Shown one piece after another: positions 37,479 through 44,840 of a stretch of DNA of 64,000 bases; within the stretch, counting starts at the first letter, position 1; every line of letters starts with the position of its first letter. The notes beneath the pieces were generated by a model. That model did not search any database. It saw nothing but the letters and a program-made list of their open reading frames with translations, and was not told the DNA's origin. The DNA comes from Dolichospermum sp. DET69 (GTDB lineage Bacteria > Cyanobacteriota > Cyanobacteriia > Cyanobacteriales > Nostocaceae), in NCBI GenBank assembly GCA_017355425.1, contig CP070233.1, positions 1,901,501 to 1,965,500 on the forward strand, in the 5' to 3' direction. Made by a program: the position numbers and the translations under genes.

Positions 37479-37961
37479 AAATTAGAAGTCAAAAACATGA
37501 GTGCCAAAGCCAAAAAAGGTAAACGTAAAAAGCAAAAAGCTGGGTTGAATAAATCAATTCTTGATGTAGGAATGGGGATGATAAAGTCCGCTCTAAAAGC
37601 GAAATTATCAGACATTGGTGGCTTGTTTGTAGAAGTACCTACTAGCAAGGTGAAACCATCTCAAACCTGTCCAAAATGTGGACATCAAGAGAAAAAAACT
37701 TTAGACCAACGAACTCACGTTTGCAATAACTGCGGGTATACCCAACAGCGCGATATCGCCGCCGCAGAAGTCATGCTACTTTGGCACTCAAATAATCTAC
37801 AGGGGTTAGGAACTAGCCTCTCAGACGTAGATGATTCTAGCTCTACTTCAAACACTAGCAAACGCAAGAATGCTGGAAGTATGAAGCAACTAGGTCGTGT
37901 GAAACGTCAAAAATCTCAACTTACTGATGGGGATGTAGAAACCCCATCTTCAACGAAGTAA
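37479..37961 (+). CDS. tnpB: TnpB, exon 2 (residues 283-442)
   Basis: The frame resumes with 'KLEVKNMSAKAKKGKRKKQK' and 'AGLNKSILDVGMGM', then the zinc ribbon 'CPKCGHQEKKTLDQRTHVCNNCG', and the third RuvC aspartate D374 in 'QQRDIAAAEVM'. The upstream open extension to 37377 is intron domain V/VI sequence and is not part of tnpB. The 3' end overlaps the right-end hairpin, where an omega RNA is expected. With exon 1 the nuclease has all three catalytic acids. Confidence 0.9.
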   Translation, partial: KLEVKNMSAKAKKGKRKKQKAGLNKSILDVGMGMIKSALKAKLSDIGGLFVEVPTSKVKPSQTCPKCGHQEKKTLDQRTHVCNNCGYTQQRDIAAAEVMLLWHSNNLQGLGTSLSDVDDSSSTSNTSKRKNAGSMKQLGRVKRQKSQLTDGDVETPSSTK

Positions 37962-37970
37962 GATGGGGTA

Positions 37971-38177
37971 GTTCATAATAGTATAGCGTTTGCTATCATC
38001 TTCGGGTAAAGCAATTACTTCATTAATTGCAGCTTGTTGAATTATTCCTTTACCTAAAATCCTCAACCAGAGAGTTTCTGGAGTATTCGCTAACTTATCA
38101 ATGGCAATTACTCCAGTCAGCAGTAATTGTGACGGAAAGTAAATACCTGGCAACCAGTTTTCATCCTCAGTGGCCAT
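37971..38177 (-). pseudogene. Rpn/DUF4351-type protein, 5' half
   Basis: From an ATG at 38177 this encodes 'ENWLPGIYFPSQLLLTGVI', 'AIDKLANTPETLWLRILGKG', 'QQAAINEVIALPEDDSKRY' and 'TIMN', the middle section of Rpn-family proteins ('PETLWLRLLGRGKVQ...AI.E..ALP..DP.R'). The frame joins that of 33380-33748 once the insertion sequence is removed. The family's N-terminal nuclease domain is not present upstream (an in-frame stop lies 18 bases before the ATG), so the gene was probably already a remnant before the insertion. Confidence 0.75.
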
Positions 38178-38272
38178 AAATTTATCCGAAATCAGTTAAT
38201 TTGTAGAATTCAAACTTTGGTAAAGGGTGAACCCCTTGCAGCAGCGCTTACGCTATCCTCACAGGAATTATA

Positions 38273-38577
38273 AGGGATTTTTAAAATATTCAATGCAGTA
38301 GCGATCGCTTTTGACCTTTGGATTTAATGTAGGGGTAGCGCCCCCGTGCCTACCCTGATTTATGGGCAACCACAGGGGGTTTGCCCCTACAAAATTAATT
38401 GGTTTAGGGATTTTTAAAATATTCAATGCAGTAGCGATCGCTTTTGACCTTTGGATTTAATGTAGGGGTAGCGCCCCCGTGGCTACCCTGATTTATGGGC
38501 AACCACAGGGGGTTTGCCCCTACAAAATTAATTGGTTTAGGGATTTTTAAAATATTCAATGCAGTAGCGATCGCTCA
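38273..38577. repeat. 133-bp tandem duplication, 2.3 copies
   Basis: The unit starts 'agggatttttaaaatattca' and contains 'gcagtagcgatcgc' and a palindrome of 'taggggtagcgcccccg' and 'cagggggtttgcccct'. Copies start at 38273, 38406 and 38539, so the period is exactly 133, with the third copy breaking off after gcgatcgc. One base differs between the first two copies (ccgtgcc against ccgtggc), so the duplication is recent. The rest of 38178-38801 shows only short repeats and no gene. Confidence 0.9.
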
Positions 38578-38801
38578 CCATAGATGTAAAATTAGTAACT
38601 GTATTCGTAGATATGCCATCAAACCGCAATTGGTGATTGGGAACACCAAACGTGCATTAATCTTCTCTAAAACCAGCCTAATCTATAATAATATTAATAT
38701 TAATCATGGCGATCGCTTTGGTTGTTCAAAATTTTGCAAAAGTTCATTGCCCCATCGTGTTTAGTGTATTTTAGAGAAAGTATTAGAATAAGTTAAATTT
38801 T

Positions 38802-39128
38802 ATGGCTGCCAAGCATTTAAGCACTCAGTTTCTAAATGAAATTACTAACCGACTGGTGAGCGCGCTCGAACCAGAACAGATTTTTTTGTTCGGCTCTTAT
38901 GCTTACGGTGAACCGACTGAGGATAGCGATATTGATTTATTGGTGATTATCTCAAAATCAGATGAACCACGCTATCGTCGAGCGCGTCAGGCATATAAAG
39001 CTTTGCGTGGTATTGGTATTCCAAAAGATATTCTGGTGATGACCCGCTCAGAAGTTGAACTCAAGGCTAGTGTAGCCAACTCACTAGTCAATCAAGTAAT
39101 ACATCAGGGTAAACTCCTGTATGGATAA
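38802..39128 (+). CDS. mntA: MNT-type nucleotidyltransferase antitoxin
   Basis: A 108-residue minimal nucleotidyltransferase with the catalytic signature 'FLFGSYAYGEPTEDSDIDLLVI' (GS, then DxD). In MNT-HEPN modules this protein adds AMP to the HEPN toxin and so neutralises it. It overlaps the next gene by eight bases, which fits a co-translated pair. The gene starts at an ATG 40 or so bases after the repeat zone. Confidence 0.88.
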   Translation: MAAKHLSTQFLNEITNRLVSALEPEQIFLFGSYAYGEPTEDSDIDLLVIISKSDEPRYRRARQAYKALRGIGIPKDILVMTRSEVELKASVANSLVNQVIHQGKLLYG

Positions 39129-39531
39129 CGCAAAATTTGCAGAAACTAGACAGTGGTTAATCAAGAGCCAGCGAGATTTAAAGGCTGGGTATGTGTTACT
39201 TAATAATGAAGAATCTCTGTTGGATGCTGTTGTTTACCATTGTCAACAGGCTGCCGAAAAAGCATTAAAGGCTTATTTGACATATCAAGAGCAGGTAGTC
39301 AAAAAAACCCATGATTTGGATGTTTTGTTAGATATCTGTTCATTGTTTGAACCTGGGTTTCATGATTTAAAAGATATAGCGGACACTTTGACCCCTTATG
39401 CAACAGAATTTCGATATCCAGGGGATGTAATTGAGCCGGAAAGATCCGAAGCTGAGGAGGCATTGGAGATGGCTACTTTAGTTATAGACTTCGTTATTCA
39501 AAAATTGCCAAGTGAATTTGACCGTGAGTAA
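39121..39531 (+). CDS. hepT: HEPN domain toxin
   Basis: A 136-residue all-helical HEPN protein. The family pattern is clear in 'ETRQWLIKSQRDLKAGYVLL', 'DAVVYHCQQAAEKALKAYLTYQ' and 'VVKKTHDLDVLLDIC'. HEPN toxins are RNases that act as dimers. This type carries the helix-2 'CQQAAEKALKA' signature, and 'KKTHDL' may be the equivalent of the RX4-6H site. The strength of the active site is uncertain. It forms a toxin-antitoxin module with the preceding gene. Confidence 0.85.
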   Translation: MDNAKFAETRQWLIKSQRDLKAGYVLLNNEESLLDAVVYHCQQAAEKALKAYLTYQEQVVKKTHDLDVLLDICSLFEPGFHDLKDIADTLTPYATEFRYPGDVIEPERSEAEEALEMATLVIDFVIQKLPSEFDRE

Positions 39532-39638
39532 GATACTTCTGGTATTATTATATCGTGGCAAGTAGCAGATTAAGTATGGATCATAGTTATCTGAAAACCT
39601 AATCCAACAAATTTATCAAGCTTTAGCAGATAATCCTA

Positions 39639-39914
39639 TCAGCTAACTACTGTTGTTGCAACAAGGGTTAAATGAATTTGAGGTTTATATTTAGCTAATG
39701 TCGGGTCAAAGCGTTCAAATGCAATATCTGATTCTATCTGTTTCGCTTTAGCCTCAGCAAGCTTGCGATTTTCTGATGTATCTGACATTCCCAAAGTGAG
39801 ATACTTTTGTTTCCCCCCAAATAAGTGACATGGTAAACGCAGTTTGAGTCTGTCTTGGAACGTTTCGACACCGACTGAACCTTGAGATGCTTTCTGTTCC
39901 ACCTTCATTACCAT
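39639..39914 (-). pseudogene. N-terminal fragment of a tyrosine-type integrase
   Basis: The 91 residues 'QGSVGVETFQDRLKLRLPCHLFGGKQKYLTLGMSDT' and 'NRKLAEAKAKQIESDIAFERFDPTLAKY' match the arm-type DNA-binding domain (DUF3596-like) found at the N-terminus of phage and island integrases. The core-binding and catalytic domains are missing. The fragment lies 165 bases from the 3' end of tRNA-Phe, the classic attachment site for such integrases, so it probably marks an old integrated island. Confidence 0.75.
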
Positions 39915-40078
39915 ATTCCTTCCGTCCTTTTGACTATCATTTCTCCTCTGCTCTGTATCATCATAGTCAATTCATAGTCAACCCCAAAAATACAAAAACT
40001 CCCGCTATAAATTTACTTAATTCCAGCAGGAGTTATCAAAATACCTTGATTAACAAGGATTTTAGCTATTCTAATTAA

Positions 40079-40151
40079 TGCCAGGAACGAGACTTGAACT
40101 CGTGACACGTGGATTTTCAGTCCACTGCTCTACCAACTGAGCTATCCCGGC
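40079..40151 (-). tRNA. tRNA-Phe (anticodon GAA)
   Basis: On the minus strand the cloverleaf has acceptor GCCGGGA with TCCTGGC, D arm GCTC/GAGC, anticodon stem GTGGA/TCCAC around the loop CTGAAAA, and T arm ACGAG-TTCAAGT-CTCGT. The anticodon GAA is phenylalanine. The discriminator is A and no CCA is encoded. Its 3' end faces the integrase fragment. Confidence 0.97.
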
Positions 40152-40228
40152 AGGGGGGGTTTTCTTCACCACCGATATTGAATTTAGCATAGGAAAAAAG
40201 ATAAGTCAAGGGGTTATCTAAAATAATT

Positions 40229-41062
40229 TTAGCTAACCTTTATTGTCAACTTCACCCAGCTAAACACAGCCACAAATACCAGAAACTGCACAAAAACAAT
40301 ACTCGGTCCAGAAGCCAGGTTAAACAACCCAGAAACCATCATTCCCGCGATACTACTAATAGAACCAACAACCACTGATAGAATCAGAAAGCTGCTGAAA
40401 TGGTGACTCATGAGTTTGGCTGTAGCAGCCGGAATTACCAAAAACGCATTTACCAATAAAACACCCACAGCTTTAATCGCTACAGCAACCGCGAGGGATA
40501 GCAAAACTACAAACCCATAGCGATATAATTGCACAGGTATGCCTTGCACTTGAGCAACATCAGGATTAAGAGTTAATAAAATCTGTTGTGGCAGAGTTGA
40601 TAATAAAAAAACGCTACTACCCACAAGTACCAACAGCGTCAAAATTAAATCTGTGTTATCTATAGCCAAAATATCGCCAAATAGCACCCCCATTAAGTTA
40701 CCGCGATATCCTTTAATAAAACTGGTGAGAATGACACCGATTGCTAACGCCCCTGATAGGACTATACTGAGAACGCTGTCACTAGCTAAATCAGTTTTAT
40801 CAATTAGGTAAAGAACAACAACCCCAAAGATTAAAGTAAAAGGGAGTAACATCCAAGTAGGATTAGTGTTGAGTAGCACGCCTAACGCCACACCTACCAA
40901 GGCTGCATGACCAACCGCATGACTAAAAAAAGATAACTGACGTAAAGTGACAAAACTGCCTAGTAAACCGCCCAATATCCCCATTAATACAGCACCCATA
41001 ATGGCACGCTGCATAAAAGGAAATTGCAATAAATTCACTAAGTCATGATAGTTAATGGTCAT
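40229..41062 (-). CDS. znuB: Zinc/manganese ABC transporter permease (ZnuB-like)
   Basis: A 277-residue permease of the ABC-3 family with about eight membrane helices ('FMQRAIMGAVLMGILGGLLGSFVTLRQLSFFSHAVGHAALVGVALG', 'AVGVLLVNAFLVIPAATAKL'). It forms the membrane channel for the metal delivered by the lipoprotein ZnuA and is powered by ZnuC. It is third in the operon, 115 bases after znuC. That gap holds a short gaa-rich microsatellite. Zinc rather than manganese is favoured by the histidine-rich ZnuA and the Zur-like boxes. Confidence 0.92.
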   Translation of the reverse strand: MTINYHDLVNLLQFPFMQRAIMGAVLMGILGGLLGSFVTLRQLSFFSHAVGHAALVGVALGVLLNTNPTWMLLPFTLIFGVVVLYLIDKTDLASDSVLSIVLSGALAIGVILTSFIKGYRGNLMGVLFGDILAIDNTDLILTLLVLVGSSVFLLSTLPQQILLTLNPDVAQVQGIPVQLYRYGFVVLLSLAVAVAIKAVGVLLVNAFLVIPAATAKLMSHHFSSFLILSVVVGSISSIAGMMVSGLFNLASGPSIVFVQFLVFVAVFSWVKLTIKVS

Positions 41063-41177
41063 ATAAGAGGAGTCACCGAGTCAGGAGAAGAAGAAGAAGA
41101 AGAAAGAAAAAGTAAAAATTCCCTGATACTTAATTTATTTCATCCATTTTTGATTCTAAATTCTAAATTCTAAATTT

Positions 41178-41969
41178 TTAATGATGATGTTCGTAGCGAG
41201 TAAAACCTGGTCCATAGGTAGCGAGAAGATTTTGTGGGGAAAGGGCTATTTCCGGTTTACCAGAACAAACAAGAGTTTGATTCAGACAGATGACGCGATC
41301 GCAATGACGGCTTACCATATCAATATCATGGGAAACTTGCAACACTGTCCAATTCTCTTCTCGTTTTAATTCATTTAATAAAGCATAAAAATCTGTTGTC
41401 CCTTGGACATCTACCCCAGCAAAAGCTTCATCCAATACTAACAATTTTCGTGGTGTTACTAAACAGTAAGCTAACAATACCCGCTTCAATTGACCACCAC
41501 TAAGAGTCCCAATAGCCTGATTTCGCAAGCGATAAGCATCAGTCCGGTGTAAAGCTGCGGTGACTGCTGCTGATGTTTCCCGTTTTTGTTGCCAAAATTT
41601 CGGAAAAGATGAGAAAAATGAATGTTTCTTATTACCTATTCCTAAAGCAACTAACTCACTTACCGAAATCGGAAAACTGCGATCAAAAATAAAGTTTTGT
41701 GGCATATATCCCAACTGGTTACGCAAACTTCCTAATCGGTCAATTGGCCGACCAAAAACTGCAATTGTTCCCGCACTTCGGGGAATTAAATCTAAAATAG
41801 CTTTGATTAAGGTACTTTTCCCAGCCCCATTAGGACCGACTATGGCTGTATCTGTCCCCGGTAATAATTCAAAAGAAACATCTCGCACAGCTAAATAGGT
41901 ATTTTGGTAGACTGTTAACCCGGAAACTTTTAATACTGGTAATGTAATTTCTGCTTGTTCGTCATTCAT
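41178..41969 (-). CDS. znuC: Zinc ABC transporter ATP-binding protein (ZnuC-like)
   Basis: A 263-residue ATPase with Walker A 'GPNGAGKST', Q-loop 'YMPQNFIFDRSFPI', signature 'TLSGGQLKRVLLA', Walker B 'LLVLDEAFAGVD' and the switch histidine 'VSHDID'. It supplies energy to ZnuB. The gene starts 37 bases after the znuA stop, in one operon. The C-terminus ends in histidines ('YEHHH'). Confidence 0.93.
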   Translation of the reverse strand: MNDEQAEITLPVLKVSGLTVYQNTYLAVRDVSFELLPGTDTAIVGPNGAGKSTLIKAILDLIPRSAGTIAVFGRPIDRLGSLRNQLGYMPQNFIFDRSFPISVSELVALGIGNKKHSFFSSFPKFWQQKRETSAAVTAALHRTDAYRLRNQAIGTLSGGQLKRVLLAYCLVTPRKLLVLDEAFAGVDVQGTTDFYALLNELKREENWTVLQVSHDIDMVSRHCDRVICLNQTLVCSGKPEIALSPQNLLATYGPGFTRYEHHH

Positions 41970-42006
41970 GGAAGTTAGGATTTGAATTATATTTCTTAAT
42001 TTTGAA

Positions 42007-42990
42007 TTACTTACACCCGGTGGCTAACGTCTCTAAATTAGTTTTCATTGCTTTAAAATAATACTGTGGATTGGTATCACCAGTTTCTAAAGAATCCAAA
42101 GTCTGCACAGTTAACCCCAAATCCTGAGAAATACTTGTTAGTAATTTGTTGTCTAACCCCGGTTCGCTAAATAAGGCTTTAACTTTGTATTTTTTAACTG
42201 TATTTATCACTTTTTGCACATCCGTGGGTGAAAGTTGCTTTTCAGGAATTTCTACCACAGCTACTTGTTTGAGTTGATAACGTTTGGCAAGATAGGGAAA
42301 AGCATCATGAAAAGTGATAAAGGTGCAGTTGGGTGTTTGTTTAAGAGTTTGTTCAAATTCCTTATTTAAATTATCTAATTCCTGAATATATACCGCTGCA
42401 TTAGCTTGATAATTGACTTTATTTTTGGGATCTGCGGTAATTAAACCATTGCGAATATTAATGATTTGCTGTTTTGCTAAAACTGGATCTAACCAAACAT
42501 GGGGATTACCAGATGAGTGATTATGATCATGTTCTCCTGTTGCTGTTGTATCTCTCGGGGAACTTTTATTAATCGCTTGAATACCTTGACTAGCATCAAT
42601 TTCTATTAATTGAGAATTCTCGGCATTTTTAATGGTATCTGTGAGAAATTCCTCCAACCCTAAACCATTTTTTATTAATATACTGGCTGTAGCGATCGCT
42701 TTGACATTAGTTGGTGTCCCTTGATATTCGTGTATTTCCGTACCAGGCTTAACTAAAATCTCCACATCTGCTACATCTCCAGCTACCGCTTTAGTAAACA
42801 AATAAACTGGTAAAAATGTTGTAACTACTTTGGTTTTTGGTAACTTTTGTGCTGGTGTTTGTTCTATTTTGACAACTTCACTACTATTACTATTATTACA
42901 TCCATAAACTGCTGACAACATGATTAAGGTCATCAGCGGTAAGAAATTTCTTTTTTTTCTATCTGTTTGGATTTTCTTAGGGCTTTTCAC
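42007..42990 (-). CDS. znuA: Zinc-binding lipoprotein ZnuA
   Basis: The periplasmic solute-binding protein of the zinc transporter. I place the start at a GTG at 42990, giving a basic n-region, a hydrophobic stretch and the lipobox 'LSAVYGC'. The longer open frame to 43140 contains the Zur-like palindrome and has no signal features. Metal ligands and the family layout are visible: 'EIHEYQGTPTNVKAI', the short histidine-rich loop 'GEHDHNHSSGNPHVWLDP', 'FITFHDAFPYLAKRY' and 'LFSEPGLDNKLL'. It is the first gene of the znuA-znuC-znuB operon. The exact start remains uncertain. Confidence 0.88.
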   Translation of the reverse strand: MKSPKKIQTDRKKRNFLPLMTLIMLSAVYGCNNSNSSEVVKIEQTPAQKLPKTKVVTTFLPVYLFTKAVAGDVADVEILVKPGTEIHEYQGTPTNVKAIATASILIKNGLGLEEFLTDTIKNAENSQLIEIDASQGIQAINKSSPRDTTATGEHDHNHSSGNPHVWLDPVLAKQQIINIRNGLITADPKNKVNYQANAAVYIQELDNLNKEFEQTLKQTPNCTFITFHDAFPYLAKRYQLKQVAVVEIPEKQLSPTDVQKVINTVKKYKVKALFSEPGLDNKLLTSISQDLGLTVQTLDSLETGDTNPQYYFKAMKTNLETLATGCK

Positions 42991-43036
42991 TGTTTCTGGT
43001 TGACTATAAAACTTAATTGTGACTATATTATCATAA

Positions 43037-43051
43037 TGAGATTCATTCTCA
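43037..43051. promoter_or_regulatory. Zur-box-like palindrome upstream of znuA
   Basis: TGAGATTCATTCTCA is a 7-1-7 near-palindrome of the Fur-superfamily type, and the TGATAAT-N-ATTATCA form is the usual Zur pattern in cyanobacteria. It lies about 46 bases before the proposed znuA start, in position for a repressor site overlapping the promoter. Confidence 0.55.
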
Positions 43052-43198
43052 TACAAGTTACAAAAAAATGCTACTGTATCTAAAATTACAGAATGTTTTG
43101 GGATTTCAGATAATACTGTCGTATACTTAGATATTACCAAGTCATAAAGATCTCTTAACTTTTCATTGCAAGAAACGTACTTAGAACTGCTAGTATGT

Positions 43199-43213
43199 TG
43201 ATAATAATTATTA
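43199..43213. promoter_or_regulatory. Zur-box-like palindrome upstream of the porin gene
   Basis: TGATAATAATTATTA matches TGATAATNATTATCA except for one base. It lies 57 bases before the porin ATG and about 210 bases before the znuA start, in the divergent intergenic region. Zinc-dependent control of the porin is inferred from this site and the neighbours. Confidence 0.6.
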
Positions 43214-43270
43214 ATAGCTGTACTAAATAAAGTATGGCATGAGCAACTTTAAACACGGGTGTGAGGAAAA

Positions 43271-44836
43271 ATGCAAAAATTGCGGACATCTCTAATTACC
43301 AGTTCAACCATTATCAGTGCCATACTGTCTATAACTTCTGGTGCATGGGCAGAAACAGTACCAGCAAATAATTCAGAACAACAAGTTAATAATAATAGTC
43401 AAGAAGAGATAGTATCTCAAGTTACCTCCGTATCTCAGTTATCCGATGTCCAACCTAATGATTGGGCGTTTCAGGCTTTGCAATCATTGGTAGAACGCTA
43501 TGGATGTATTGCAGGTTATCCTAATGGGACTTATCGGGGTAATCGGGCGTTATCACGATATGAGTTTGCAGCCGGTTTAAATGCCTGTTTAGATCGAGTC
43601 AATGAATTAATTGCTACTGCTACTGCTGATTTGACGACAAAACAAGATTTAGCCACAATCCAAAAATTGCAAGCGGAATTTTCCGCAGAATTAGCCACCT
43701 TACGGGGGCGTGTAGATGCAGTAGAAGCCAAAACTGCTGAGTTAGAAGCCAATCAATTTTCTACTACCACTAAGTTGCAAGGGCAAGTTGTTGCAGTTGT
43801 TAGTGATGTTTTATCAAACAAACAAGTTAATGGTACGGACATTACTGGTAAAAATACCACTTTAGGCTCAAGGGCGCGAATTGAACTGGTCAGCAGTTTT
43901 ACTGGAAAAGATACACTTTTTACCAGAATCCAGGCTAATAATATTCTTAGCCCTGGCATTAATACCTCAGAGGGAAACTTGTTTTTTGCTGGTACTACTG
44001 GTAATACCACCGCTGCTATTGATGCTTTATTCTATGCTTTCCCTGTTGGTAAAAATACTCAGGTAAAACTAATTGCTAATGCTGGTGCAGCAGACGATGT
44101 TACCAGTACAGTCAACCTGTTTGATGGTGATGGTGCATTTGGGGCTGTGTCTACTTTCGGCACAAGAAACCCGATTTATGGACAATTAGGTGATAAGGGT
44201 ATAGCCATTAACCATCAGTTTGGTGATAAATTAGCCCTCAGTTTAGGTTATTTGAGTGGTACTGCTAATAACCCCACTCCTGGCAATGGTTTGTTTGATG
44301 GGAGTTACGGGGCTTTAGCGCAATTAACTGTTAAACCAAGCGATCGCATTTCTCTGGGTTTAACCTACATCAATTCTTATAAACAACCACTACTCACAGG
44401 TAGTAATAACGCCACATCTACCTTTGATGGTGAAGCTTTTTCTAGTAATTCTTACGGTGTCCAAGCATCATTGGGTATTAGTCAGAAATTTGTGCTAGGT
44501 GGTTGGGCTGGCTATACCAATAGTAAAGTTTTGACAGGGACAAAGGGAGACGTAGATACTTTTAACTATGCTGTTACTCTTGGTTTCCCAGACTTGGGTA
44601 AAAAAGGGAATTTAGCTGGTGTGATAGTTGGTATGGAACCAAAAGTCACAAGTTCTAGTTTTGCTGGAGTTACGAAAGATCCAAATACCTCTTATCACAT
44701 TGAGGGATTTTATCAATATAAACTCAGCGACAATATCACCCTAACTCCTGCTGTGATTTGGCTAACAGCCCCAGATCACAATGATACCAATGATAATGTA
44801 GTGATTGGCGCTTTAAGAACTACTTTCAGTTTCTAA
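43271..44836 (+). CDS. SLH-domain OprB-type outer membrane porin
   Basis: A 521-residue outer-membrane protein. A signal peptide ends near 'GAWAETVPA'. An SLH domain follows ('SQLSDVQPNDWAFQALQSLVERYGCIAGYPNGTYRGNRALSRYEFAAGL') that would bind peptidoglycan or its polymer, then a short coiled coil ('LQAEFSAELATLRGRVDAVEAKTAELEA') and a beta-barrel region of the OprB/iron-uptake-porin type ending in a C-terminal phenylalanine ('LRTTFSF'). It is divergent from znuA with a Zur-like box before it, so it may pass zinc through the outer membrane. The substrate is inferred. Confidence 0.9.
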   Translation: MQKLRTSLITSSTIISAILSITSGAWAETVPANNSEQQVNNNSQEEIVSQVTSVSQLSDVQPNDWAFQALQSLVERYGCIAGYPNGTYRGNRALSRYEFAAGLNACLDRVNELIATATADLTTKQDLATIQKLQAEFSAELATLRGRVDAVEAKTAELEANQFSTTTKLQGQVVAVVSDVLSNKQVNGTDITGKNTTLGSRARIELVSSFTGKDTLFTRIQANNILSPGINTSEGNLFFAGTTGNTTAAIDALFYAFPVGKNTQVKLIANAGAADDVTSTVNLFDGDGAFGAVSTFGTRNPIYGQLGDKGIAINHQFGDKLALSLGYLSGTANNPTPGNGLFDGSYGALAQLTVKPSDRISLGLTYINSYKQPLLTGSNNATSTFDGEAFSSNSYGVQASLGISQKFVLGGWAGYTNSKVLTGTKGDVDTFNYAVTLGFPDLGKKGNLAGVIVGMEPKVTSSSFAGVTKDPNTSYHIEGFYQYKLSDNITLTPAVIWLTAPDHNDTNDNVVIGALRTTFSF

Positions 44837-44840
44837 TCAA

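Larger units (their letters stand above)
33749..37970 (+). mobile_element. IS200/IS605-family tnpB element, itself interrupted by a group II intron
   Basis: The borders are fixed, to within a couple of bases, by the split host gene. To the left is host sequence ending gcgta. Then comes a CCCCACCC...GGGTGGGG hairpin (33752-33781). On the right a GATGGGG...CCCCATC hairpin (about 37926-37949) precedes the junction at 37970. The element carries a divergent RHH gene, a split tnpB and a 2477-base group II intron. Without the intron it would be about 1.75 kb, normal for a tnpB-only element. There is no tnpA. Confidence 0.8.

Noticed and set aside
34156-37961. Possible IStron (self-splicing group I intron with tnpB)
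   Set aside because: Here the intron lies inside tnpB and has group II structure with its own maturase; IStrons place the intron outside tnpB and contain group I-like RNA.
42991-43140. Longer N-terminus for ZnuA
   Set aside because: It lacks signal-peptide features and contains the Zur-like palindrome; the lipobox fits a start at 42990.
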